DNA of 44,616 nt, from NCBI GenBank assembly GCA_002392915.1, contig DGHQ01000046.1:1-44616 (forward strand). The letters are read 5' to 3'. Numbering within the stretch: the first letter of the stretch is position 1; every line of letters begins with the position of its first letter. Of this stretch, positions 1-10,537 are shown one piece after another. A model generated the notes under the pieces. It saw only the letters and a program-made list of their open reading frames with translations, was not told the origin of the DNA and did not search any database. Position numbers and translations under genes: made by a program. The DNA is from Bacteroidales bacterium UBA3844 (GTDB lineage: Bacteria > Bacteroidota > Bacteroidia > Bacteroidales > Paludibacteraceae).

Positions 1-3000
1 TCACGTCTGTCTCGCTTACCGCCAGAATAATCAAACACGGAAACTACAGGAGGACAGTCGTTGATGTCTCTTTGAGTATCTGTCACAGTCAACTTAGACA
101 TGACCCACTTACCTCCAGGATGCTGCTGAGTAGGAGTGGAATGTATGTATTCCAACTCATATCTACCACCGAACGGAGTGGTTACGGATTTAAGCTTGTT
201 AGTCGCGCCGATATTGGAAAGGCGAACCTTCAAATCATCGATTTTCTCAGACTCCAAAACATCAGGGAATCCATCACCATTAAAATCACCAAACGCACGA
301 TCAGTTGTCGAATAAGATCCAGAAGCGGCACCTCCTCCAGAAGCAACGATTTTTACAAACACGGCTGGGAATCCAATTGTAGCGTCGCCATTGATGGATG
401 CCGAATTCGCTGAACTAGTTCCTAAAACGAATTCCTCCTTGTGTTCAGTTTCTATAGGTGCCTGTTCAAACCCATTTCCTGTATTTATATAGACTCTCGA
501 ACCTTTTGGATTTACATCACCAATCAAATCACCAAGCTGAGGTATTTTAGTCAGAAGATTAATAGGGAAACTGGTATTTGAAGGTGCAGCCAATATTCCA
601 GAAACAACCAAATCAGGAAGTCCATCACCATTTATATCTCTCAAATCACACAATGTGCTGGTAGACGTAGACGATCCAGACAATCCTCCACTAATACTTC
701 CCGCACAATAAGTATGTCCAGTAGCAAGATTTGAGATTTTTTCCATAAACGAGCCTGATCCACCTTTATTTCTTGAAAGAGAGAAACTCTTTCTGATGTT
801 TATATCTTTCTTGTTTTCTTCACTAAATATATTCTTATTAACCAAAGATATTTTATTGCTAAAACCATAACCGATATTATAAGAAACTGACATTTCGTCG
901 TCTGACATGCTCACTTTATCAAGCAAACCGTCTCCGTTCATATCAACCATGGCATATTTATTTTTTTCTCGTCCTATTCTACCACCAAAAGAAACGGATG
1001 CCTCAACAGATGCTTCTATTGCAATCGATTGATTATTAATAGATCCTGGACCAGCTGTTTTAGAATCACAAGGGAATGTATGTACAGCAAATCCCTTGCC
1101 CACACCCAAACCTTGAGATTGTGATTGATCAAGCAGTTCGTTTGAACTTATGGTAAGATCACTTAGTCCTCCCAATGGATTAGTATACTTCACTGTACCG
1201 TTCTCAATAATATCCGGATATCCGTCACCGTTCATATCTACAAATCCATTCTTTGAGCCTCCTTCTCCGTCAAAATCAATTGAACAAGAATAACCGAATG
1301 CTCCAACATTTCCTCCATTTGAAGATGCCTCTGAAACCAAATCAATACCACACGCTCCATTTGCCGGAATATCTCTAAATCTTTCCATTGGATCCTTTGC
1401 AATCACTTCCTGGTCATCTAATCTGGATGATAGCATGGTCGTTTTGCCAACACCATTAATGCTTACTTGCTTGCCTTTTTCAAGTTTCTTAGGAAGACCA
1501 ACCCACATTTCGGTCGCTGCGTCTGGAGTCATTGTTACGAACGCATTTTCATCTTTGTCAATATTTGGAATATTGTTTTGATCTTCAAAATATTCAGGGT
1601 CTTTATCCTGAAGACCTTCTGTATACTCTGCATTTACATCATTTCTCAAATATTCCAAATCCAAATCTTCTTTGTATCTGTAATATGTCTTGCCCTTATC
1701 ATTATCCGTGAATTCATTGGCAACATATCCAAACTGACCCCAATTTCTGTAGAGTGGTCCAAATTTGAGGTCTGATAAAATTCCATGGAAAGCTATATTT
1801 TCCAATTTGGCGTCATATAAGCTGACTGTGCTCTCCTTAGTGCCAGTTGTCTCATTTCCATACTGATCAACAATCGTATATTCATAATTTGTCGTATGAT
1901 TGGCATATACCTTCAATTCTGATTTCAAAACATTCACTTCAAACTCAGAATCAGTATAATACTCCAACCAAACTCCAGAGAAGTTCTCATCATCATTGTT
2001 GAGCAGATATTCCGACAACAAACTGTTCTCTTTCTGCAACTGAACTGGCAGATAAGATCCATTTTCATCCAACTCAAAAGAAATATGCTCGCACTTTCCA
2101 TCTTTTTTGAGAACTAATCGAACAGGAACATTCTTTACATTTTCTCCTTCGAATTCAAATTGAGGAACCACATAAAACTCAGACAATACTGTAGAAAGTG
2201 GTGCGGTAACATCTACATCCTCTTCCGTCTCTTTATTATCCTTGTCCACACTGACCACATGTTTCTCTTTCCATGTCATCATCTTTTCTGTTTCAGATGG
2301 ATCCTCCTCTATTGAAATACCATCAAACCAAACATTATTGTCGCCTTCAATCTGAGACAAAACAGGTGTGATTGTTCTCTCTGTTCCGTGATACAACTCG
2401 TTTGCAAATATAGAGAATCCGGAAATAAACTTTTGAGTTTCACTAACTTCATTTCCATCATCATCATGGCCTGTATACTCTATTCTTGGCGATACTTCAA
2501 CATTATTGAAATCAATATTTGATTTTGTTTTAAGATTACATGACAATGAATATACATATCCGTCTTTAATCTCATCAAGAGAGAAAAGGTTTTCTTTTAT
2601 TATTTCCTGTTTCCCTTTTTTTCCATCAAACTCATACTTAGCCAACAAAAATTCTCTTGATGTATTTTGCTCAGATTCTGACGTAGATTCAGATGGCAGC
2701 TTCATTTCAGAAAGGACAACTTCCACATCGAAATTATCAGTCAAATCGACCTTTTTATTTACATCAAGAATAAATTTAGCCACATCATATCCATTATAAT
2801 TGGATTTCAATTGTATACTGGCAAAATTATTCATGTGTAAGAAGAAATCTTTCTCTGAATCATACGTGCTGAGTGACAATCCATTGGCATCTGTTCCGAA
2901 ATTTTCAACATATGTTACCACTGGAGACCACAAAACTTTATCACCCTCTCCGTTTGAATCAAACTTGTCTCCAGACTGTATACGGAAGAACAATCTGTCT

Positions 3001-6000
3001 CCCTTTTTTACTTGAATAGACGACGATGAAGAGACTGAAATTGTTTTGTTTTTTTCCGTAATAGTTTCCTTGTGGATCAAATTTCCTTCATTCTGTACGC
3101 TCAATACAACTCCATCCGACTTTTCGCCTACCAATTTGGCTGTTCCTGAGAAGTTCACATGGCCATCATAAGGTGCGACCCATACACGAACAACATCATG
3201 CATCGGACTTTGCTTTGCATTCTCTATTGTTTTCGCATTCAACTCATTAATCTTTTCTTGAGAAGGTTCATATTTAAAACCTGATGCATAAATCGGATTT
3301 GCAGTTTTACCACTATTTTCCTCAAACACAGGGATATAACGATTATTGGATTCACTCCATTCCAATCTATTAAATTTAACAGTTCCTTCATCAACCAAAT
3401 CCACCAAACCATCTCCATTGACATCCGAGAAATATACAGTTGTTGTGGATTCTGTAGATCCATGATCATATCCTAATGAAACACAGATATCTCCAAATCC
3501 AGCCATCAATTTTCCTCCAATAGATCTCGTTTTTGAACTTGTCTTTGACAATTCGGAAATTCCATTTACAGGAATAGCACCGCCAAATTTATCTTTTCCC
3601 AAACAAGGTCGATAATATATATTCTTAGTATCCCCATCTTTATAAACCAAGTCGGACAAACCATCTCCATCTATATCCATATATGTGACAGCACCAGCTG
3701 ATGTTGAATGATTACATGAATATGCAGCACCAACAGTATTTGACTTTGCCTCAAGATGTCCATCATTTAGACCCACTCCGCCATACACATCGAAAGAGCC
3801 TGACAAAGAACTGGATGTTCCGAGTGCAGACAAATTTCCTGTGACTTTTGCCAAGAAATTTGGACCATATACATCCACCTTGATGTTATCATCATTATCT
3901 TGTCTAATTTGAACAGGAGATGAAGATCCAAAGTATTTTCCGTCTGATTCTGAAATATTGTTGTGATACTCAAAATGATTATTTGAGATTTCCTTTTCAC
4001 CAACCATATGCCTTACCTTTGACAAAAGGGCACTCTCAAACATTCCTTTTTCATAATCAAACGCATATGATCGCAATGGGTTCGTTTCATTGTCATAGAA
4101 GACAGAAACATTTGTCAAAAGATAATCCTGACCTGTAAAGAAACCATATCGTCCGCTTGTTGTTGTCTTGGACGAAATATTGTTATTGCTCTTCACATCT
4201 TTTACGGAAGTAGCATAAGAGAATTTGACCACTGTATGAGCCTTTTCTCCTGAATTTCCAGCTGAAACAGATGATAAACGCAACGACTTGGCTGACAGTT
4301 TGTCCACATTGGCTGTCTCATACTCATACTCCACCCAGTCGCCATGTACCTCCTGAATTCGCACAAGTTTCCACTCTGCGATCACATCTTTTCCTTCATG
4401 GTTTTTGCCCATCAACACTCCCTTCATACTGCCATCGGCGTTCTTCTTTCCGTAGTAGTACTTTGTTCCGCTCTTATCTGTCACCACCCATGTGTATTCG
4501 GCAGGACTGTTTCCTAAACGAACAATCTTTGAGAACGAGCCCTCTTTTCTTGGATGGAATATCACAGCTCCGTCCGTTCTTTTTACTTCCGATCTTTTAA
4601 TCTGATTTAGTGCTCTGTGTGCAAGATAATTCACTCCACCGTTATCCAACACGAGCATTGAGCCATCCATCAAATATGTCTCTGTCTCTAAAATGTCATC
4701 GTATCTTGGCACTCCCCATCTTGTCTCGACGCTGATTGTTGGCACACTCAGATCCCAGCCCTCTCCAAGAAGGCCTGTTCCTCCGTCACTGTTGTACTGG
4801 ATGCCAAGGCTTGGCTGCATGCCATGTCGTGCTGGTGGCATCTCGAAGCTGTATGAAAGGTTAGCGCTACCTCTGTTGTTGGCTGTCGGTGGCGCGATGC
4901 TCTGGATCTTCGCTGTTGGGTCGGCAAGTTTGAGATCGCTCATCATAGTAGGTGTGAAGCCCTGTGTCTCTGGCGACTCTGGAGCCTGGATCACACCGTT
5001 GATCATATCTGTGAAGTGGTTGGTGCGCGACACGATAAGGTTGTTCTCCTTGTCGATTGAATCTCTCTTCAACGCCACCCAGTGCTTCGTGTCAAGGTCG
5101 AAATAGTAGGTGCGGATATCATTCTCTGTATATCCGCTCGGAATCTTTGTCCTGTCGTATTTTAGGCTGACCACGGCTCCCTCTCCGTCGAAATGCGCTC
5201 CGTGAGGCAGGAATCGGTATCCCTCTACCCCATCAGTCACATTGGTCATTCCAAGATCCAATGCAGGAAGGTCTTTGTGACGCAAATTGGTCATCGTGAT
5301 CTTCATGTCTTTCTTCACCACTCCGCTGTCCACATTCAAAGTGGCTGCGACATCCTGCACTTTATTGTTCTCTTTCTTCGCTAATGAAAACTCTTTCTGT
5401 GTCTGCTTCTCTGATTTATTGACGCATATCAATCGTGTAGACGCGATGCATCCAGGCACAGTTGTGGCATGGAATGTCTTGCTTGCGTCTCCACATGTGA
5501 TTCTGACATCCTCGTCGTCGCCAGAAATCAAAGCCTCGAATGAGCCATGTGTAAGCTCATACTCTTTGCCTGCGATATTGACAGATTTTGCCTTCGCGTT
5601 CTTCACAAAACCTCTCACATACACCTCTCCGTCCAATTTTGAAGCTGTGGCGACGATATTGCCAGACGCTGTGTTTGCTGATATTGCGATCTTTAGGTTT
5701 GACACCCTATAGCCATAGTTGGCGCTGTCCGGCAACGTGAACATGATTCTGTTCTTGCCTTTCACAAGCCATGCCGCGTCTATCTCCTCGCTCACCGACG
5801 AACGTTTGTCCGACGAGTATGCCACCATACCACCCATTGCGGTACGGTCGTTGATGCTCAGAGCCACACCAGTCGATCCTGCGACTCCCTCTACATCGTA
5901 GCTTAGAACCACCTTGTCGCTCGATGAGAATGAAGACGGAATAACGACCTCAAAGATGTTGTCTTCTGGGTTGTCTATGGAATTGCCGCCATACAGTCCG

Positions 6001-6251
6001 ACCACACCACTCTTCTGCAATGAGGCATACTCACCGTATGATGGCTTGGCAACTTCAGCCTGGACACTTTCTGTCTCATGCTCCACCGTCGGCACACTCT
6101 CGCTCACAACATCCTTTTTCACATTCGTCTTTCTTTCCTTCCTGACATCAGTAGTCTTGCCACCCTCCTCTTGAAGGCTGGAATATGTCTTTGCCACTGC
6201 GCACCCTATGACAGCGGAGAAAAGCAGAATCGCAATATTTTTAGCTTTCAT
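1..6251 (-). CDS. SpvB / FG-GAP repeat / TcdB-middle-domain toxin-like protein (3' end outside window)
   Basis: The reading frame runs from ATG at 6251 to the left edge with no stop, giving at least 2083 residues. The N-terminus is a signal peptide: a hydrophobic stretch ends in VIGC (possible lipobox, Cys16) followed by AVA-K (possible signal peptidase I site), so lipoprotein or soluble export is undecided. An SpvB N-terminal domain starts near residue 455 (GSANLSYSFEMPPAR, then GLLGEGWDL and YLMDGS). FG-GAP/VCBS motifs of the form D-x-NGDG-x-x-D occur near residues 858, 943, 1674, 1770, 1870 and 1990. At the edge, VFDYSGGKRDRR (about residue 2073) looks like the start of the TcdB toxin middle region, which in family members precedes RHS repeats. 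It is the last visible gene of a five-gene block, 32 bases after the RHS gene. Any RHS core or toxic C-terminus would lie outside the window. The family is clear; toxin function is inference. Confidence 0.88.
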   Translation of the reverse strand, partial: MKAKNIAILLFSAVIGCAVAKTYSSLQEEGGKTTDVRKERKTNVKKDVVSESVPTVEHETESVQAEVAKPSYGEYASLQKSGVVGLYGGNSIDNPEDNIFEVVIPSSFSSSDKVVLSYDVEGVAGSTGVALSINDRTAMGGMVAYSSDKRSSVSEEIDAAWLVKGKNRIMFTLPDSANYGYRVSNLKIAISANTASGNIVATASKLDGEVYVRGFVKNAKAKSVNIAGKEYELTHGSFEALISGDDEDVRITCGDASKTFHATTVPGCIASTRLICVNKSEKQTQKEFSLAKKENNKVQDVAATLNVDSGVVKKDMKITMTNLRHKDLPALDLGMTNVTDGVEGYRFLPHGAHFDGEGAVVSLKYDRTKIPSGYTENDIRTYYFDLDTKHWVALKRDSIDKENNLIVSRTNHFTDMINGVIQAPESPETQGFTPTMMSDLKLADPTAKIQSIAPPTANNRGSANLSYSFEMPPARHGMQPSLGIQYNSDGGTGLLGEGWDLSVPTISVETRWGVPRYDDILETETYLMDGSMLVLDNGGVNYLAHRALNQIKRSEVKRTDGAVIFHPRKEGSFSKIVRLGNSPAEYTWVVTDKSGTKYYYGKKNADGSMKGVLMGKNHEGKDVIAEWKLVRIQEVHGDWVEYEYETANVDKLSAKSLRLSSVSAGNSGEKAHTVVKFSYATSVKDVKSNNNISSKTTTSGRYGFFTGQDYLLTNVSVFYDNETNPLRSYAFDYEKGMFESALLSKVRHMVGEKEISNNHFEYHNNISESDGKYFGSSSPVQIRQDNDDNIKVDVYGPNFLAKVTGNLSALGTSSSLSGSFDVYGGVGLNDGHLEAKSNTVGAAYSCNHSTSAGAVTYMDIDGDGLSDLVYKDGDTKNIYYRPCLGKDKFGGAIPVNGISELSKTSSKTRSIGGKLMAGFGDICVSLGYDHGSTESTTTVYFSDVNGDGLVDLVDEGTVKFNRLEWSESNNRYIPVFEENSGKTANPIYASGFKYEPSQEKINELNAKTIENAKQSPMHDVVRVWVAPYDGHVNFSGTAKLVGEKSDGVVLSVQNEGNLIHKETITEKNKTISVSSSSSIQVKKGDRLFFRIQSGDKFDSNGEGDKVLWSPVVTYVENFGTDANGLSLSTYDSEKDFFLHMNNFASIQLKSNYNGYDVAKFILDVNKKVDLTDNFDVEVVLSEMKLPSESTSESEQNTSREFLLAKYEFDGKKGKQEIIKENLFSLDEIKDGYVYSLSCNLKTKSNIDFNNVEVSPRIEYTGHDDDGNEVSETQKFISGFSIFANELYHGTERTITPVLSQIEGDNNVWFDGISIEEDPSETEKMMTWKEKHVVSVDKDNKETEEDVDVTAPLSTVLSEFYVVPQFEFEGENVKNVPVRLVLKKDGKCEHISFELDENGSYLPVQLQKENSLLSEYLLNNDDENFSGVWLEYYTDSEFEVNVLKSELKVYANHTTNYEYTIVDQYGNETTGTKESTVSLYDAKLENIAFHGILSDLKFGPLYRNWGQFGYVANEFTDNDKGKTYYRYKEDLDLEYLRNDVNAEYTEGLQDKDPEYFEDQNNIPNIDKDENAFVTMTPDAATEMWVGLPKKLEKGKQVSINGVGKTTMLSSRLDDQEVIAKDPMERFRDIPANGACGIDLVSEASSNGGNVGAFGYSCSIDFDGEGGSKNGFVDMNGDGYPDIIENGTVKYTNPLGGLSDLTISSNELLDQSQSQGLGVGKGFAVHTFPCDSKTAGPGSINNQSIAIEASVEASVSFGGRIGREKNKYAMVDMNGDGLLDKVSMSDDEMSVSYNIGYGFSNKISLVNKNIFSEENKKDINIRKSFSLSRNKGGSGSFMEKISNLATGHTYCAGSISGGLSGSSTSTSTLCDLRDINGDGLPDLVVSGILAAPSNTSFPINLLTKIPQLGDLIGDVNPKGSRVYINTGNGFEQAPIETEHKEEFVLGTSSANSASINGDATIGFPAVFVKIVASGGGAASGSYSTTDRAFGDFNGDGFPDVLESEKIDDLKVRLSNIGATNKLKSVTTPFGGRYELEYIHSTPTQQHPGGKWVMSKLTVTDTQRDINDCPPVVSVFDYSGGKRDRR

Positions 6252-6283
6252 ATAGCTTTATATGTCTATTTTTTTACCTTTTT

Positions 6284-9200
6284 TTATCTTCCAAACGCAT
6301 CTCTTACCTGATGCAACTCGTTATTTAGCTCAAACATCGGAACGACCATATCGTTGGCAATGTCTCTCATATACTCATTCGAACGAATAAGAGGTATGAA
6401 TTTCAAATCATCTGATTTGTAAATTCTCTCCGTATTATCTGCGTTCTTATAAATCTCAAGCACCATTTTCTTGTCCTTGTCAAAAAGACCGACCAAATTG
6501 TTGTCTTTATCCACTCCATACACGTAGATGTCAGTCTCTTCATTATCCTCACCATCATCCACATTCGCATTTCTCAACTGCGGATAATCGAATGGTTTGT
6601 GCTCGACAGAAAATTCATCTCCTACAGTAGCGACTCTCTCCTGAATTGCATCACCTGATGTCAATGTATGCAGTGCCTCATAATCGACCTCATATCCGAT
6701 CTCATCTGCATTCGAACCGGCTCTTTCTATTCTCACCGGCCGTGCTCCATAGCTGAACGTATCCACCACTTTTGTGATGACTCTCTCTCCGTTAAGGAAG
6801 ACATGTTTCACACAAAGGCTGTCCTGATCCTCAAAATATGGATTCACAATCAGATGCTTGTCTTCAATAAGTGAACTTACTCCGCTAAGCTGACCATTGA
6901 CATAGATCTTCTCGTTTAAAGCTCCGATATTCATTGCCAAGTTGCCCGACATATCATAGAAATATGAGCTCAAATAACCATCATTGGAAATGGCCGCCAT
7001 TCCAGAATTTTCATCAAATCCTTCTTTGACATCTCCCATACAGCTGTCCAGCTTAGTTCTTCCTACATTGGATAGGTCACCTCCTATGATGCTATAAACC
7101 GGCTTATTATCATTATCATATCGCACCGTCTTCTTCATTCCATTATGGAACATGACTTCCTTCAATCTGCCAAGATAATCATAGGTGACATCATCAATAT
7201 ATTTATAATCAAAATTCTTATGTTCATCTACCTTAAACGTTTTGCTTCCATTTACTTTGTTTGCAAGACCTGCATTATTAAACGAATAAGTCAAGATTTC
7301 ACCATCAGGATAAATCATTTCCAAAAGACGGCCCCAAGTGTCGTACTTGAACTCTGTCACATAAGTAAGGATCTTTCCGTTAGGCACGATCATTGTTCTT
7401 CTCACCTTTGCCACATTACCTTGCTGGTTGTAGAAATACTCATCAACGACAGATGAATTATAGCTCAAAGCCACACGATTGCGTCTGCCATACGACGAAT
7501 TCTTATTTCCATAAATATTTGTGACATTTGCCGACGGAATTCTTGGATACTTTATCTCCGTTAGATTGTCGAGTTCATATACATACGAAATCACATCTCC
7601 AGAAGGTGTCGTCTTGGAAATCACATTTCCTGCATCGTCATAAGTGTAAGAGGTCGTTGTGAAATTCTTTCGATCTTTCACCTCCGTGATATTGCCCAGC
7701 ATATCATAAGTATAAGCATAATCGCTGTTGTTGTCTGCATACCTGGTCACACGTCCGAGAGCATCGTAATCGAAAAGCTGAATGTTTTTATTTCCAAACT
7801 TATCAAGTGACTCCTGTCTCTTAACACGTCCAAAGGCATCAAATTTAGTAGGAATATACTCCACAGAATCCACACTCTTTGACGTGCTCACGTATGGCTT
7901 AACCAAATATGTCTGCTGTGCCACCTCATCATAACGTGTAGCGTCATAAACAGTAGACACTCCATTTTCTCTATACAATTCTCTTCCAAGTCCATCCACA
8001 AACAATGAATTAGACAGTTCGTTGGAAGAATAAATCTCATCAAAACGTTTGAGCATGATTGAAGACGGTTTTGTGATCACATCATTACAGTAACACTCTG
8101 CAAAAGCAAGCGTATCTACAAATTTCAAGCTGTCCATATCAAACTTCAATCTGCAAGTATCCATCAGCGTTATTGTCTCATTACCTTTCGACAACGTATT
8201 GATAAGATTCTCTCTTACAGCGTCGCTCAGCAATGCGTTCTTCACAGAATCCTTGACCTTTATGTCGACTTTCAAAGTAAGCGTATCTTTACGGTCGACT
8301 CCGGATGTTTTTGTATCCCAGGCAAAACCACCATTAACAAATTCTGAGACCGTAGAATAGACACCTGCCAAATCTCCGTTCTCCACCATATCTATTCTGA
8401 CAGGCGAAACGACTGTGTCAATGATAGCATTAAATCTATATCCGAACTTCTTCACATATCCGTTTATATCACGGATTGTCTTTGGCTGTCCGATCGTATA
8501 GTCGTAATCCTCCATGTGCGACGTGAACCCTCGAGAATCCGCCACACCTGTCTGGTACTGGTTGAATCGTCTGTCATATTCATAGTAGTAGGTCAGCGAC
8601 TCTTTGGCACCTTCGTTGTTCAACGGCATCTCACATTTCACCATGTTGCCATATTCGTCATAAGTCAAATCGTATGAGATAAAATTGTTCTGGTCCTTAT
8701 ATCTCTTTAATGTGGCTTGCGACCCGTTTTTTACAAACTGCTCCTTGAAAACCAAATTGCCATTGTCCGTCACCTCAAATGTCGTCGTGTTTCCTTTTGT
8801 CTCTACCGACTGAACAACAGAACCGGAAGAGTAAGAAAATCCGTTTCTTTTCTTTTCATATTTCATGTTGTATCCGGAACCATCGTTCACCGTCATCTCA
8901 AATGATCCGTAATTACCATATGTGAATGTTTTTTCCTGTCGGTCGGATCCATCCGCTTTGTAACCGACTTCCAGTTTCACCACTGGCGATTCACTCTCAT
9001 AAAGCGATCCGCTTCTGAAAGATCCGCACTTGGAATCATAGTGACGTTCTTTAACCCACAAAATATCATCGACCCCATCATACTTGATCGGGCTCATATT
9101 ATAAGTATAGACAGTATCAAAGCAAACGACAACAGGCTTTTTATCATTCTCTGTATCTCCCGTCTGCTTGTCGACAGGCTCAATCTCAAACACTTCACCT

Positions 9201-10531
9201 CCAGCATACGAATATCTGTTCAACACCAATGGTCCATCCTCAGTGTAGCCGTCATTTATCTTCAGATATTTCATCACCAGCATAGTGTCTTCCTTCTCCA
9301 CGTTTTCTCCTGTGCTCTCATCCTTCACCTGCTTCTTGATTATCTCTCTTCCATAGTTGACTGTGTAACAAGCGCCAAGAGGTGTATGTGCCACCTTCAA
9401 CATATCAGTTCTGTTGATTCTGAATCTGTCGATTCTTGCCATTACACTGTCCTCATTATCCGTCAACGCAGGATCAACATAAATGTCTACCAACTCATCA
9501 AGCAATTCGATCGTCTCTTTGTCGTCGTAATACTCGAATGAGTGTATAAAGTCTTTATAACTATGCTTTTTACCAACTGTATATACAAATGTCTGCATTA
9601 CAGATTCCAACAAATACTTTGACTTGTTTCTCTCCTCATCAGCCGCCTCCACAGTGTTGAATGTATACTTACAAAAATTCTCGTATCGCTCTTCTTTTTC
9701 TTCATGTGCATCTTTCTTCGTAAAGTCATACTTCTCCTTTGAAGTCTGAACCAGAATTTCCTCAAGCAAGCCATTTTCCTTATTATAATCGAACTTGATC
9801 TTGACATGTGGAATCATATCCTCCTTATACTTGCATCCGATGGAGTCTATCTTCACATAGTTTCTTTTGGCATCAACAGGAGTACCCTTCTCATGAGCAT
9901 AATAATACTTGATAGTATCCTTCTCATTATATACAGAATTGTCAAGCACAAACAATTTAGGATCACTAGACTTCACAAAAGTATAAACGATATCATCCTC
10001 TGTTATGGTGATTTTATCATCTTCAGAATTGTTTGGAATAGGATACCTCTTATAATTCCAGATATATGAATTATCCGCGGCATCCTTCTGCAGAATGAAT
10101 TTGCCTATTGTCCAGCCGAGTCCGAGCATACCCTGCTCTTTCATCTCACTCACATAACGGATATCGAAAGATGGAGACATGTGTGTTCTCTCCGGTGGTG
10201 TCTGGATACGGTATCTCAGATTGACACTACCATGTGAATTGGAACGTGGCGGACGGATGATCTCAATCGCGTCTGCTATATTCTTAGGAGCAAGCACATT
10301 CATCTCCGCCTCTGAGAAATGGAATGGCTTTGTCATCTTAGGCTTTCTGATAAAGCTGTCTACAATCGCCGTCATCTCAGGCATCTTGAACGGACCGAAA
10401 TCGAATCCATCCATCACACCCTGTCGAGCAATATCTTCTCTTTGTGTGACAGCTGGCACATGCTGCTGCGCCGCCATCACCATATTCGCTATAAAGAGAA
10501 ATATCAAACTATATGTAATTCTTTTCATCAT
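6284..10531 (-). CDS. SpvB-domain RHS/YD-repeat protein lacking the usual RHS core
   Basis: This gene encodes 1415 residues. The N-terminus has a signal peptide (MMKRITYSLIFLFIANMVMA; start at 10531 or 10528). An SpvB-like segment begins at residue 101 (GSVNLRYRIQTPPER, then GMLGLGWTI). From about residue 630 to 1150 there are YD repeats (YDEYGNM, YDALGRVTRY, YDMLGNITEV, YDDAGNVIS, YDTWGRLLEM), which in RHS and Tc toxin proteins build a hollow beta-cocoon. The region YVNGQLSGVSS... NPYF... NGERVITK is the usual approach to the RHS core. However, the core signature (GARYYDP...DP and NNP-type motifs) and a variable toxin tip are absent. The protein instead ends with about 200 unrelated residues and DAFGR-stop. 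It lies 6 bases after the upstream gene. It may work as a shell or scaffold for the following SpvB protein, or be a degenerate member. Confidence 0.88.
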   Translation of the reverse strand: MMKRITYSLIFLFIANMVMAAQQHVPAVTQREDIARQGVMDGFDFGPFKMPEMTAIVDSFIRKPKMTKPFHFSEAEMNVLAPKNIADAIEIIRPPRSNSHGSVNLRYRIQTPPERTHMSPSFDIRYVSEMKEQGMLGLGWTIGKFILQKDAADNSYIWNYKRYPIPNNSEDDKITITEDDIVYTFVKSSDPKLFVLDNSVYNEKDTIKYYYAHEKGTPVDAKRNYVKIDSIGCKYKEDMIPHVKIKFDYNKENGLLEEILVQTSKEKYDFTKKDAHEEKEERYENFCKYTFNTVEAADEERNKSKYLLESVMQTFVYTVGKKHSYKDFIHSFEYYDDKETIELLDELVDIYVDPALTDNEDSVMARIDRFRINRTDMLKVAHTPLGACYTVNYGREIIKKQVKDESTGENVEKEDTMLVMKYLKINDGYTEDGPLVLNRYSYAGGEVFEIEPVDKQTGDTENDKKPVVVCFDTVYTYNMSPIKYDGVDDILWVKERHYDSKCGSFRSGSLYESESPVVKLEVGYKADGSDRQEKTFTYGNYGSFEMTVNDGSGYNMKYEKKRNGFSYSSGSVVQSVETKGNTTTFEVTDNGNLVFKEQFVKNGSQATLKRYKDQNNFISYDLTYDEYGNMVKCEMPLNNEGAKESLTYYYEYDRRFNQYQTGVADSRGFTSHMEDYDYTIGQPKTIRDINGYVKKFGYRFNAIIDTVVSPVRIDMVENGDLAGVYSTVSEFVNGGFAWDTKTSGVDRKDTLTLKVDIKVKDSVKNALLSDAVRENLINTLSKGNETITLMDTCRLKFDMDSLKFVDTLAFAECYCNDVITKPSSIMLKRFDEIYSSNELSNSLFVDGLGRELYRENGVSTVYDATRYDEVAQQTYLVKPYVSTSKSVDSVEYIPTKFDAFGRVKRQESLDKFGNKNIQLFDYDALGRVTRYADNNSDYAYTYDMLGNITEVKDRKNFTTTSYTYDDAGNVISKTTPSGDVISYVYELDNLTEIKYPRIPSANVTNIYGNKNSSYGRRNRVALSYNSSVVDEYFYNQQGNVAKVRRTMIVPNGKILTYVTEFKYDTWGRLLEMIYPDGEILTYSFNNAGLANKVNGSKTFKVDEHKNFDYKYIDDVTYDYLGRLKEVMFHNGMKKTVRYDNDNKPVYSIIGGDLSNVGRTKLDSCMGDVKEGFDENSGMAAISNDGYLSSYFYDMSGNLAMNIGALNEKIYVNGQLSGVSSLIEDKHLIVNPYFEDQDSLCVKHVFLNGERVITKVVDTFSYGARPVRIERAGSNADEIGYEVDYEALHTLTSGDAIQERVATVGDEFSVEHKPFDYPQLRNANVDDGEDNEETDIYVYGVDKDNNLVGLFDKDKKMVLEIYKNADNTERIYKSDDLKFIPLIRSNEYMRDIANDMVVPMFELNNELHQVRDAFGR

Positions 10532-10537
10532 GCTCTA

